From Paenibacillus hexagrammi (lineage in GTDB: Bacteria > Bacillota > Bacilli > Paenibacillales > NBRC-103111), in NCBI RefSeq assembly GCF_021513275.1, contig NZ_CP090978.1:2976001-3040000 (forward strand): a DNA stretch of 64,000 nucleotides, in the 5' to 3' direction. How positions within the stretch are numbered: the stretch's first letter is position 1; each line of letters begins with the position of its first letter. Below are positions 21,711 to 29,788 of the stretch, one piece after another. The position numbers were made by a program, and so were the translations under genes. The notes beneath the pieces were generated by a model that saw only the letters and a program-made list of their open reading frames with translations, ran no database searches and had not been told where the DNA came from.

Positions 21711-22703
21711 TTAAACTGCGAGTTCAGGGACTTGTTGCTCTTGTTGCTCTTGTTGCTCTTGTTGCTCTTGTTGCTCTTGTTGCTCTTGTTGCTCTTTCGT
21801 CTCCGATTCCCAGCGCTCATCTGCGTTAAACCAATAGAACCACTCGGAAGGATGTTCCTTAATAACCTTCTCCATAAAGCCGTTAAGCAGCAGATTTGCT
21901 TCACTTTTCTGATTGCGATGAAACATCTCATAAAGATGTACTGGTTTTTCAAAGATCATTTGATGACGAAATAAGCCGGTGCGGTATCCATAAAAAGGGA
22001 CGATCGGCACTTGATCCGTTAGCCCCAGCATCGCGGCGCCTTCTGGCGTTCGAGTCGTTCTGCCAAACAACTTCGATAACGGGAAGTTCGGACGCCAAAA
22101 GTCTCCGAGGATAAAGACGATACCTCCCCCAGCTAGATGACGTTTTAAAGTTCGGTACATCTCAAGCGGAGGGGTACTATCGTAGTCCAATCCATTGCAG
22201 CCCATCTGCTGAAATTTACGGTATAACGGATACAACTCCTGACTCCCTGCGGAGGCAACAGTCAAGCAATCATACCGTCTGGACAAGTACCAATAGTAAT
22301 AGAAAAAATTCCCTACATGAGGTGTATACACGATGCATCCGGTATTGCGATTTGGGACAAACAATGCTTGCTCCAGATTCTCTTCGCCCTGGACATCGAA
22401 CCAACCCGTTCCTTCTTTTCCCAAACGATCCGAACCGATCAAGATCTCATACATGGTTAATGCCAGATTTGCGAAATACTGCCTGCTCACGCTTTGAATG
22501 ATTCCCGCATCTGAATAGGCTAACAAATCCGTCATATTTCGCTGAATCCGAGCTCGCGTGGCGTCACTTGCCATCCACCATAGCAACCTGCCCATTGTTT
22601 GGCAGAACCCGGCTTGCAGCCACCTTGGTATCCATTTGCAAAGCAATGAAACCAATCGCTTTGCATGTGAATCGGCAGTCAGTCTGCCTATGAATTCATA
22701 CAC
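21711..22703 (-). CDS. LpxL/HtrB-like lysophospholipid acyltransferase
   Basis: 330 residues, GTG start behind GGAGGCAGGA. The family acylates lipid A precursors in Gram-negatives; Gram-positives lack lipid A, so another lysolipid acceptor is implied. Seen: N-terminal hydrophobic stretch, IQRNMTDLLAY, a TPHVGNFF block at the place of the catalytic HX4(D/E), and the conserved FGRTTRTPEGAAMLG region. The acidic member of HX4(D/E) reads Phe here, so activity is uncertain. The tail holds seven EQQ repeats. Its partner just upstream is an OlsB-like N-acyltransferase, which suggests a two-step synthesis of an acylated amino lipid (inference). Confidence 0.72.
   Translation of the reverse strand: MYEFIGRLTADSHAKRLVSLLCKWIPRWLQAGFCQTMGRLLWWMASDATRARIQRNMTDLLAYSDAGIIQSVSRQYFANLALTMYEILIGSDRLGKEGTGWFDVQGEENLEQALFVPNRNTGCIVYTPHVGNFFYYYWYLSRRYDCLTVASAGSQELYPLYRKFQQMGCNGLDYDSTPPLEMYRTLKRHLAGGGIVFILGDFWRPNFPLSKLFGRTTRTPEGAAMLGLTDQVPIVPFYGYRTGLFRHQMIFEKPVHLYEMFHRNQKSEANLLLNGFMEKVIKEHPSEWFYWFNADERWESETKEQQEQQEQQEQQEQQEQQEQQVPELAV
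21731..21793 (-). repeat. Seven 9-bp tandem repeats coding (EQQ)7
   Basis: Perfect 9-bp unit (plus strand CTTGTTGCT) repeated seven times near the 3' end of the LpxL-like gene. Because the unit is a multiple of three, copy changes alter only the length of the acidic/Gln tail. Confidence 0.95.
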
Positions 22704-22739
22704 ACTCCTGCCTCCTTTCCCAACGAAGCCTTCAAGCCT

Positions 22740-23510
22740 TTATTGTTTTAAAAAGTGTTTTCTGTAGCGTTTGGTTACACGGTCTTTTTGCAAAATAATC
22801 AAATAATCAACCGTATCAAAAAGCTCATCATAGGCCGGTTCTCCACCGATCTCAGCGCCAAGCCATCCATACCCTTTCATGAGCGGCGGAAGGGATCGAA
22901 ACAGCATCTTTTCATCAATAGCCGTATCCAACATCCGTAACCCATGAATCCTGTGCGTAGGCAGGGGTTGAATTCCGTATTGATCCGTGATCATTTGTTT
23001 GTGTCGAAGCAGCGTGTACATTAAGTTCAGCTCCTGCAAACTGCTAACATGGACACTGGCGCAGCCAATCAGGTTGGTATAATCTCGCTCTGCGATATAT
23101 GTAGCAATCCCTTCCCACAACAGCTGAATGGCTCTGCCTCCCCGGTATGCGGGATGTACGCAGCTTCGTCCGAGCTCTAAGGTTTTTGCTTTGTAGGCTT
23201 CATATGTACGTAAATCAAATTCCGTCTCCGAGTAAAATCCAATGGACCCAAGTACTCTGTCGCCCGGCAGCAGTCTATAAGTACCAACAACCTGATCGGT
23301 GTCCAAATCCTTGACAATCAAGTGATCACAGTATGCATCGTACGAATCCGTTTCCAAGCCTTCATCATTTTTCAAAAGAGAATTTTGTTCTTCTTCCACA
23401 AAAATTTGATACCTCAGCCGCAGTGCTTGCTCCAGTTCGTTGGATCCGATTGCTAAACGTACTTGCAAATTGGAATGCTGCTGTGCCGATTGAGCCTGAC
23501 CGTGAATCAT
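22740..23510 (-). CDS. OlsB-like GNAT N-acyltransferase
   Basis: 256 residues from ATG 23510 (GAGAGGG ten bases before). GNAT fold of the acyl-homoserine-lactone-synthase/OlsB branch: LRLRYQIFVEEEQ near the N-terminus, DHLIVKD, VVGTYRLLPGD, ELGRSCVHPAYRGGRAIQLLWEGIA, IGCASV. OlsB transfers a 3-hydroxyacyl group from acyl-ACP to ornithine. The next gene, 36 bases on, is an acyltransferase suited to add a second chain. The amino acceptor cannot be read from sequence; 'hemolysin-like GNAT' is the usual automatic name. Confidence 0.72.
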   Translation of the reverse strand: MIHGQAQSAQQHSNLQVRLAIGSNELEQALRLRYQIFVEEEQNSLLKNDEGLETDSYDAYCDHLIVKDLDTDQVVGTYRLLPGDRVLGSIGFYSETEFDLRTYEAYKAKTLELGRSCVHPAYRGGRAIQLLWEGIATYIAERDYTNLIGCASVHVSSLQELNLMYTLLRHKQMITDQYGIQPLPTHRIHGLRMLDTAIDEKMLFRSLPPLMKGYGWLGAEIGGEPAYDELFDTVDYLIILQKDRVTKRYRKHFLKQ

Positions 23511-23660
23511 GCTAGACACACCCTCTCAACAGGAATGTTATGCTAGCTACAACGGTAACAGAGCTCTATTCGGGCATCGTTTTCGTGGTTTTAAGGTTTT
23601 GTAAGCTTCTCTGTAAACACAGTAGAGTAAGACGGGGGATTACTCCCCCGGACTCCTCAT

Positions 23661-23695
23661 CAAACCGTGCATGCGGATTTCCCGCACACGGCTTT
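23661..23695 (-). ncRNA. Group II intron domain V catalytic hairpin
   Basis: 35-base hairpin AAAGCCGTGTGCG-GGAAAT-CCGCATGCACGGTTTG with the AGC catalytic triad at its base and a GNRA-like loop. The following GGGGG/CCCCC stem is domain VI. Confidence 0.85.
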
Positions 23696-23767
23696 CCTTC
23701 GTCAGTTCCCCATCTTCAGGAGTGAGTCGTCTTCACCCGTCACCGGATTGCAAATTTCACTGCTGAA

Positions 23768-24933
23768 TTAGAAACGTGTGGTGAGTAAGTTTGTTAGAAA
23801 TACCATCCCTGCTTCTTCCAATACTTTGTTTGGAATAAGCCGGTTTGAAACCGTAGACTTCTTTTTCCGCATAAAAGCTCGCACTCTCATGCGTGTCCAT
23901 TCGTCTAGGCGTTGAAACTTTTTCTTTACGTTCCCAATCCCAAAATAGTTACCAAACCCGCGTGACACTTCATTTAGCTTCTTCATCATTTCGTTAAGGT
24001 TGTTACCTTGCTGCCTTCGGGTGATCTTGTGGACTTTCTCTTTGTACTTCTTCACTTTTGCGTCCGGCAAGATGAGATATTCTTTCCAGAAGTCAAATCC
24101 TAGAAAACGGAATCCTTCATCGAATTGCACCACTTTCGTTTTCTCTGGATGCATTCTCAGCTGAAGTTCCCCTTCTAAGATGGTTTTTGCCGTTTGGTAT
24201 GCTTCTTCTGCTCGCTCCTTTGTTTTGCAAAGAATAACTGCATCATCTGCATATCTGACCACAGCAAACCCCTTCTCCTTCATACTCCAGTCGAAATGAT
24301 TCAGATATAGATTCGCAAGTAATGGACTGATGACCCCGCCTTGTGGGGACCCGACTAACGTTTCATGGAACTGATCATCTTCCATGACTCCTGCGGTGAG
24401 CCATCCGCGAATGAGCGTCAGCACTTTACCGTCGGTTATTCGTTCACGAACCTTTTCCATCAGCAGTTCATGCGGAATTTCATCGAAAAAGGATATAATG
24501 TCGAGGTCTACCACATAGTCGTATCCGCCGCGCTTTGCTCGTCGAATCGTGTTTATTGCTTGATGCGCAGAGTATCCAGGTCGGAAGCCAAAGCTGTAGT
24601 AGTAGAAGTCTTGCTCAAAGATCGGCTCGATGATTTGACGTACAGCCTGCTGGCATACGCGATCTCGGATTGTGGGAATGCCTAACGGTCTTAACTTCCG
24701 TTTTCCTTCTCGATGAAATGTCGCCTGACAGGGTCGGGTTTGTACCGATCTTGTTGCAGTAGCCTTTGGATTTCCTTTAGGTTGATGCCTATGTTCTTCT
24801 CGAACATACCAATGCTTACCCCATCAATTCCGCCACTTCCTTGATTCTTCTTTACTGCCAGCCAGGCTTCATTCAGATTGTCCATTTGATATATTTTGTC
24901 GATCAGGGAGTAGTATCGTCGTTTCGGTTTCAT
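23768..24933 (-). CDS. ltrA: Group II intron reverse transcriptase/maturase (one frameshift)
   Basis: 388 residues after correction. Seen in order: RT0-1 region (AWLAVKKNQGSGGIDGVS), KLRPLGIPTIRDRV, YSFGFRPGYSAHQAI, DLDIISFFDEI, GSPQGGVISPLLANLYL, the catalytic YADD (VVRYADDAVIL), then a maturase X domain (LNEVSRGFGNYFGIGN). No HNH endonuclease follows, so mobility should use single-stranded DNA or forks as in class C. One base is missing at 24696-24697 (GGAAG for GGAAAG), splitting N-terminal 80 residues from the rest. AGGTGG precedes the ATG. Encoded in ribozyme domain IV. Confidence 0.9.
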
Positions 24934-25792
24934 TGGTGTTTCACCACCTTTACCTGCTACTCACCAAGCTGATCTTGTTCGCGCTACAGATGATCGATTC
25001 CTTACTCGTTCTACCTCATGCAACCGCGTGTTAGAAAAAAATTTTTTTTCAATCGCTCCTGTTGCCTGAGGTGTACTCAGGTCGCCAGTTTGCCTCTATC
25101 CCCAAGCGCTATCTCGCTCTCGGCGGGACGCACCCTCTTGGTCATACCCTCTCTGGTTTAAGGCGCTTACGATCTCCACTCACTTGAACTCACAGTCTTT
25201 GACGAAGCACGTTCCCTTTGCCTCTGTCTTCCCTCTTTTGAAGTGGAAGCAGGTTATGCGACTAAGAATATTTTTTTTCCCCACGCGCATACTCATCCGA
25301 GTTTTCCCCTCTAGACTGTTACCAGCTTTCATCGGCTCAGACTTATTCGCTACTACGGAACGATCCGCCATCTCGCAGTTCATCGATTTGGCTTTCCCCT
25401 TAGGGTTATACCTTGCCTACCTCACACGCGTTTGCGCAGAGGAAACTACGAGACTTCCCTCAGTTATCTGCACATTCTGTTCCATCCATCCTGACCCTAA
25501 TCACGTAGATGAGCCTTGCAGGTCATATCCCTTTCGCGCTTTCCTGCAAGATATGCCTATGGCATAGATTTCCCCGTTTTTCCGGCGGGTCATCCAACAT
25601 CTCCGCCACCTCTGGTTCACCGCATTCCGGGCTGGACTTTGCCTGCAGGCCCTTCGGATTCCCCCTCGCGAGAGACACCCTGCCAATCCTTCTCCTACTG
25701 GAGTTAGGACTTCTGCTTCGGCTACGGCACTTTAAAGGGTAAAGTTACCGAGTGGATTTGAACCACTTAGATTGTGCGACTGTGAGGCGCAC

Positions 25793-25823
25793 AAAAAAAC
25801 AGAACCCGTCTAGGCTCTGTTTT
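25793..25823 (-). terminator. lrgB terminator and group II intron insertion target
   Basis: AACAGAGCC...GGGTTCTGTT hairpin followed by seven T on the minus strand; the lrgB stop codon overlaps it and the intron begins at the very next base. Confidence 0.92.
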
Positions 25824-26511
25824 ACCCAACCCATATGTAAACCGGAATGAATAACAACGATGTCAGAATGCCGCAAAGGGCCATCGATAGCCCGCTAAAG
25901 CTGCCTTGTACCTCCGAATCCTTTAGTACCTTAGCTGTTCCGATTCCGTGCGCCGCGGCTCCCATCGCAATGCCGATGGAGATATCATCCTTGATCCGCA
26001 GCCTGCGAAGGATTTGAGTGCCAAACATACTTCCAAATAAGCCCGTCATGGTCGTCAGCACAGCTGTTAATTCAGGTACGCCGCCGAGATGTTGGGATAT
26101 CTCGATTGCGATTGGCGAGCTTACGGATTTTGGCATCATGCTAAGCACGATGGATTTGCTCCCGCCGAGTAAGCCTACTATGGCAGCACTACAAGTAATG
26201 CCCGCAATGGAACCGGCTAGAACGCTGACACCGATTCGGCGCAGGTTGCTTCGAATTAAATGTGCGTACTTATATAGAGGAACACCTAGCGCTACTGTAG
26301 CCGGACCCAACAGAATGGTCAGGAAATCCGCACCCTTTTTATAATCCTCAAATGGGATATGCAAAGTGATGAGAACAAAAATAATCAAGGCGGAACACAC
26401 GAATAGCGGATGCATGAAACGCCACCTGCGCTGCAAAAGCAGTCCTGCGCCATAAGCAACCACACTTAAGGTTAAGCCACACAAAGGCTGCTGCAATAGA
26501 CTAAGCTCCAC
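25822..26511 (-). CDS. lrgB: LrgB/CidB family membrane protein
   Basis: 229 residues, about seven membrane spans. Family motifs: ILLGPATVALGVPLYK, KSVSSPIAIEI, GAAAHGIGTAKVL. LrgB/CidB proteins act with LrgA/CidA as holin/antiholin-like or small-acid transporters affecting murein hydrolase export and pyruvate or acetate handling. GTG start overlaps the end of lrgA by 11 bases, so they are coupled. Confidence 0.92.
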   Translation of the reverse strand: MELSLLQQPLCGLTLSVVAYGAGLLLQRRWRFMHPLFVCSALIIFVLITLHIPFEDYKKGADFLTILLGPATVALGVPLYKYAHLIRSNLRRIGVSVLAGSIAGITCSAAIVGLLGGSKSIVLSMMPKSVSSPIAIEISQHLGGVPELTAVLTTMTGLFGSMFGTQILRRLRIKDDISIGIAMGAAAHGIGTAKVLKDSEVQGSFSGLSMALCGILTSLLFIPVYIWVG

Positions 26512-26857
26512 GGCTCATATCCCCCTCTTCCGCTTGAAATTGGGAGGACACCCATCCTGTCACGATAATAACCGCAGTAGTCCCTCCCACAATCCCTCCA
26601 AGAATGGATAATACATTCGCTCCTATAAGCGGAAAGAATACGACAACGCCTACGACAAATGGTGTGAAAAACAGCATCATGTGCCGGGTCATCAGACTCG
26701 CAGCTTGTTCCACCCATTCTAACTTGACAATTTTCGCAAATAGTGCAGCGACAAACAAAATGAGTCCTATCACATTGCCCGGAAGCGGTATGTGTAGACT
26801 CATTTGCAGTGCGTAGCCGATAAAATTAAATAAAAGCAAAATTGCAAATCCAATCAT
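26501..26857 (-). CDS. lrgA: LrgA/CidA family holin-like protein
   Basis: 118 residues, four membrane spans, with IPLPGNVIGLILFVAAL and LFFTPFVVGVV typical of the CidA/LrgA family. Works with the overlapping lrgB. ATG 26857 behind GGAGATC. Two paralog groups exist (Cid, Lrg) and sequence alone does not tell which; no LytR-type regulator is visible nearby. Confidence 0.9.
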   Translation of the reverse strand: MIGFAILLLFNFIGYALQMSLHIPLPGNVIGLILFVAALFAKIVKLEWVEQAASLMTRHMMLFFTPFVVGVVVFFPLIGANVLSILGGIVGGTTAVIIVTGWVSSQFQAEEGDMSRGA

Positions 26858-26869
26858 CTGATCTCCATT

Positions 26870-26995
26870 CTAGCTGCGAGGATTCCCATCTTCGTTACGA
26901 GAATCTGATCGAGCATGCATAATTTCCCTCAACATAACATAAAAAATGGCCGACATAAAGATAGAAATGAGCACCTCAGCTAACATAACATCCAT
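26870..26995 (-). CDS. Small membrane protein upstream of lrgAB
   Basis: 41 residues, not recognised as a known family. ATG 26995 has an AGGTGAGGTG ribosome site; the sequence MDVMLAEVLISIFMSAIFYVM is one membrane span, followed by a charged tail (LREIMHARSDSRNEDGNPRS). The stop lies 12 bases before the lrgA ATG, so it looks like the first gene of an lrg operon. The good ribosome site, spacing and amphipathic composition support that it is translated; a regulator or partner of LrgA is only a guess. Confidence 0.6.
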   Translation of the reverse strand: MDVMLAEVLISIFMSAIFYVMLREIMHARSDSRNEDGNPRS

Positions 26996-27140
26996 GACCG
27001 CACCTCACCTAGAAGGAGTTTCTACTAGTATATGTCTCCTAAGAAAGAAACTTTCACGAATGTGTGCCGCATATTCCAGCAGCAGCAGTGGAATTGTATT
27101 AGAGGCTTCACATTACAAATCGATTTGGAGGCGAAATTTC

Positions 27141-27356
27141 ATGGCTAAACCGGACAATCGCGCAGACAACGAAGTTCACTTGCAAAATGCTATTGACAAC
27201 ACCATGGCTAATATTAACGAGGCTGAGGACTATCTAGACGAACACGCGGATGAAATTTCTGCAACGGACAAACAAGCGATCGAAGCTAAAAACCAACGTC
27301 GCAGACAAAGCATTCAAGGTTTTATTGAAGAAAAGAAAGACGAAGCTAATCAGTAA
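27141..27356 (+). CDS. tlp: Small acid-soluble spore protein Tlp
   Basis: 71 residues, MAKPDNRADNEVHLQNAIDNT... , thioredoxin-like SASP made in the forespore. ATG 27141 follows TTGGAGG; longer in-frame extension upstream lacks a ribosome site. Upstream TGGAAT-N16-CATTACA (about 27090-27118) resembles a sigma-G promoter. Confirms a spore-forming host. Confidence 0.93.
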   Translation: MAKPDNRADNEVHLQNAIDNTMANINEAEDYLDEHADEISATDKQAIEAKNQRRRQSIQGFIEEKKDEANQ

Positions 27357-27407
27357 GATGAACCTGTATCGAGGTCTTCGATAACGATCGGCCGCGTATA
27401 CAGGCAC

Positions 27408-27446
27408 AAAAAAAGCCTCTTCCGAATCCGAATGGAAGGGGCTTTC
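27408..27446. terminator. Shared terminator of tlp and rnz
   Basis: AGCCTCTTCC / GGAAGGGGCT hairpin with A-run on one side and T-run on the other; serves both converging genes. Confidence 0.85.
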
Positions 27447-27452
27447 CCATAT

Positions 27453-28381
27453 TTATGATTTTTTTGGAATATCAAAGCTCCAGAAATCTTTGGCAATATG
27501 ACTATCCGCATGGATGGCCATGGCCTCCTGTAGCAGTAAATCCGTGTCATCTCCTTGATACCGTGAACTAATATGCGTCATGATAAGTGTCTTAGCACCC
27601 ATCTCTTGGGCAGTACGCGCTGCATCCACAGATGTGGCATGATCAAAGGCGTAAGCGAGCTCTTGTTTGCTCATTGCAAATGTCGCTTCGTGAACTAAGA
27701 CATCTGCATGCTGAGCAAGCTGGAGTGACCCTTTGCAGTATTTGGTATCTCCAAGGATAGTTACAATACGACCAGGAATCGGAGAACCGACGAAATCAGC
27801 CCCATGAAGTGTTCTTCCATCCTCCAGCACCACGTCTTGCCCCTGCTTTAGCTTTCCGTAGATAGGCCCTGCTGGCACTTTAAGCTCCGCAAGCTTATCA
27901 AGCTGGAGTTTACCCGGCTGATCCTTTTCAATGATTCGGTAACCAAAGCATTCCACTCGATGCTCAAGACGTGCTGTTTCAACCCGAAACGTCTCGTCCT
28001 CACATATAACGCCTTCATCCGCAATCTCCACAATGTGAAGCTGATATGTCAAATGTGCATCACTTACCGATAATGCAGTTTCAATAAAACTCTTAATCCC
28101 CGGTGGCCCATACACCGTAAGCGGCGTATCTCCTCCCAGATAAGAACGGCTCGTTAACATGCCCGGTATGCCATAAATATGATCACCATGCAGGTGAGTA
28201 ATAAACAATTTTTCGGTACGGCCCAGCTTAACAGGAGAATGCAGAATTTGCTGTTGGGTTCCTTCCCCGCAATCGAACAGCCAATAGAAGCCTCTCTCAT
28301 CAAGCAGATTCAGGGCAATTGAGGTAACATTACGCTGCTTGGACGGCATTCCCGCACCAGTCCCTAAAAATATAACTCCAC
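27453..28381 (-). CDS. rnz: Ribonuclease Z
   Basis: tRNA 3'-processing endonuclease, metallo-beta-lactamase fold. Seen: [14 protein letters not shown], metal motif HLHGDH, GDTKYC, HEATF, and the C-terminal MTHISSRY. The likely start is GTG 28381, nine bases behind GGAG, which would read VELYFLGTGAG if the T5 run (plus-strand A at 28366-28370) had six T; that gives 309 residues, close to the B. subtilis enzyme (307). As read, the frame is open from ATG 28400 with an unusual Cys-containing N-terminus. Confidence 0.92.
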
Positions 28382-28556
28382 AAGCACAAGCTCCATTCAT
28401 TCAATAAATTATTCCAACGAAGTACCTTTTCACAAAATCCTATAGCAATTGCAAACAGAAGTCAAACTTCTTTCAAGCTTGATGTATGCAAAAGCCGGTT
28501 CAGTAAATTCTATAGAAGTACTTACATTCCGACCATCAGGAGGATATCCTCAGACG

Positions 28557-29693
28557 ATGAAAGCTGCTACTTATCAAGGACCGAAGAACGTTGAAGTCAA
28601 GGAAGTCAAAGACCCATCTATTGAAAAGAAAGACGATATCATCGTCAGAATTACGAGTACAGCCATTTGCGGATCCGATCTTCATCTAGTACATGGACTC
28701 ATTCCTAATATGCCTACCGACTATATCATTGGACATGAGCCAATGGGGATTGTAGAGGATGTAGGACCCGAGGTTACTCGCGTTAAAAAAGGCGACCGTG
28801 TCGTGATCCCATTTAATGTGTCCTGCGGCCAATGCTTCTTCTGTCAGAATCAATTGGAAAGCCAGTGTGACAACTCAAATCCGCATGGAGAAGCCGGCGG
28901 CTATCTTGGCTATTCGGAAACCTTCGGAGGCTACGCCGGGGGACAGGCCGAACTTCTTCGAGTGCCCTACGGAAACTTTGTCCCATTTGTTGTTCCTGAG
29001 TCGTGCGAATTAGAAGATGAGAAGCTTTTATTTCTCTCCGATATTATCCCGACAGCTTACTGGGGCGTTGATTACGGCGGCGTTAAACCAGGTGATACCG
29101 TCATTGTTCTTGGTTGCGGTCCGGTCGGACTACTCGCTCAGAAGTTCGCGTGGCTTAAAGGGGCTAAAAGGGTCATTGCCGTTGATTATATCGGATATCG
29201 TCTGGAGCACGCTAAGCAAGTCAATCGGGTTGAAACTTTTAACTTTGAGGACACCGACAACCTGGGTAGCTACTTAAAAGAAATTACGCACGGGGGAGCA
29301 GATGTAGTTATAGACTGCGTCGGCCTAGATGGAAAGAAAACCTTCATAGAAAAGGTTGAAACAGCACTCATGCTGCAAGGCGGGGCGATGGGCGCGATTA
29401 ACATAGCTTCACAGTGTGTACGCAAATGCGGTACGGTCATGATGATCGGTGTCTATGGATTGCGGTATAACGCCTTCCCGCTTGGAGATTTCTTCGCTCG
29501 TAATATTACGCTAAAAATGGGACAAGCCCCTGTCATACACTATATGCCGGATCTGTTCCGTATGATCAGTGAACAAAAATTTGATCCCACCGACATCATC
29601 ACCCACCGCCTACCGCTAAGTCAGGCTTCACATGGTTACGAAGTGTTTGATGAGAAGAAGGATGGCTGCATCAAAGTCATATTGAAGCCTTAA
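28557..29693 (+). CDS. Zinc-dependent alcohol/formaldehyde dehydrogenase-like protein
   Basis: 378 residues from ATG 28557 (AGGAGG 13 bases upstream). Medium-chain dehydrogenase: catalytic zinc Cys in AICGSDLH, GHEPMG, four structural-zinc Cys in CGQCFFCQNQLESQC, Rossmann motif VLGCGPVGLLAQ. The inserted segments and 'GYSETFGGYAGGQAE' are like glutathione-independent formaldehyde dehydrogenases. Substrate undetermined. Monocistronic with its own terminator. Confidence 0.88.
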   Translation: MKAATYQGPKNVEVKEVKDPSIEKKDDIIVRITSTAICGSDLHLVHGLIPNMPTDYIIGHEPMGIVEDVGPEVTRVKKGDRVVIPFNVSCGQCFFCQNQLESQCDNSNPHGEAGGYLGYSETFGGYAGGQAELLRVPYGNFVPFVVPESCELEDEKLLFLSDIIPTAYWGVDYGGVKPGDTVIVLGCGPVGLLAQKFAWLKGAKRVIAVDYIGYRLEHAKQVNRVETFNFEDTDNLGSYLKEITHGGADVVIDCVGLDGKKTFIEKVETALMLQGGAMGAINIASQCVRKCGTVMMIGVYGLRYNAFPLGDFFARNITLKMGQAPVIHYMPDLFRMISEQKFDPTDIITHRLPLSQASHGYEVFDEKKDGCIKVILKP

Positions 29694-29701
29694 ACCCAAA
29701 G

Positions 29702-29745
29702 AAAAGCGAGACAAGATCCGCTCCCGGACACCTGTCTCGCTTTTT
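29702..29745. terminator. Terminator between the dehydrogenase and metH
   Basis: AAAAGCGAGACA / TGTCTCGCTTTTT, a long perfect stem usable in both directions. Confidence 0.92.
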
Positions 29746-29788
29746 CCATTCTCGTTCAAAGCTTTGGATATACCTTCTATAAGTACGA

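Larger units (their letters stand above)
23622..25792 (-). mobile_element. Group II intron, class C type, with reverse transcriptase
   Basis: 2,171 bp. 5' end GTGCGCC at 25792, directly after the T7 run of the lrgB terminator; 3' end near 23622 (...CTCTAC) with a bulged A seven bases from the end in domain VI. Domain V is at 23661-23695. Insertion right behind an intrinsic terminator and an RT without an HNH endonuclease are traits of bacterial class C introns. Bases 24934-25792 hold the ribozyme domains I-III and no protein gene; short open frames there are incidental. The intron lies in the same direction as lrgB and separates it from the OlsB-like gene. Confidence 0.85.

Noticed and set aside
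21731-21793. Tandem repeats as a CRISPR array
   Set aside because: Unit of 9 bp without spacers, in frame within a coding region.
21477-21974. Plus-strand open frame with a poly-Leu stretch
   Set aside because: It is the complement of the EQQ tandem repeat and the YfhP/LpxL coding regions; no ribosome site.
25184-25742. Several open frames of 60-130 codons
   Set aside because: They lie in the group II intron ribozyme (domains I-III) and show no protein-like pattern or ribosome sites.
26946-27140. N-terminal extension of Tlp
   Set aside because: Family starts at MAKPDN; the extension has no ribosome site and covers the promoter.
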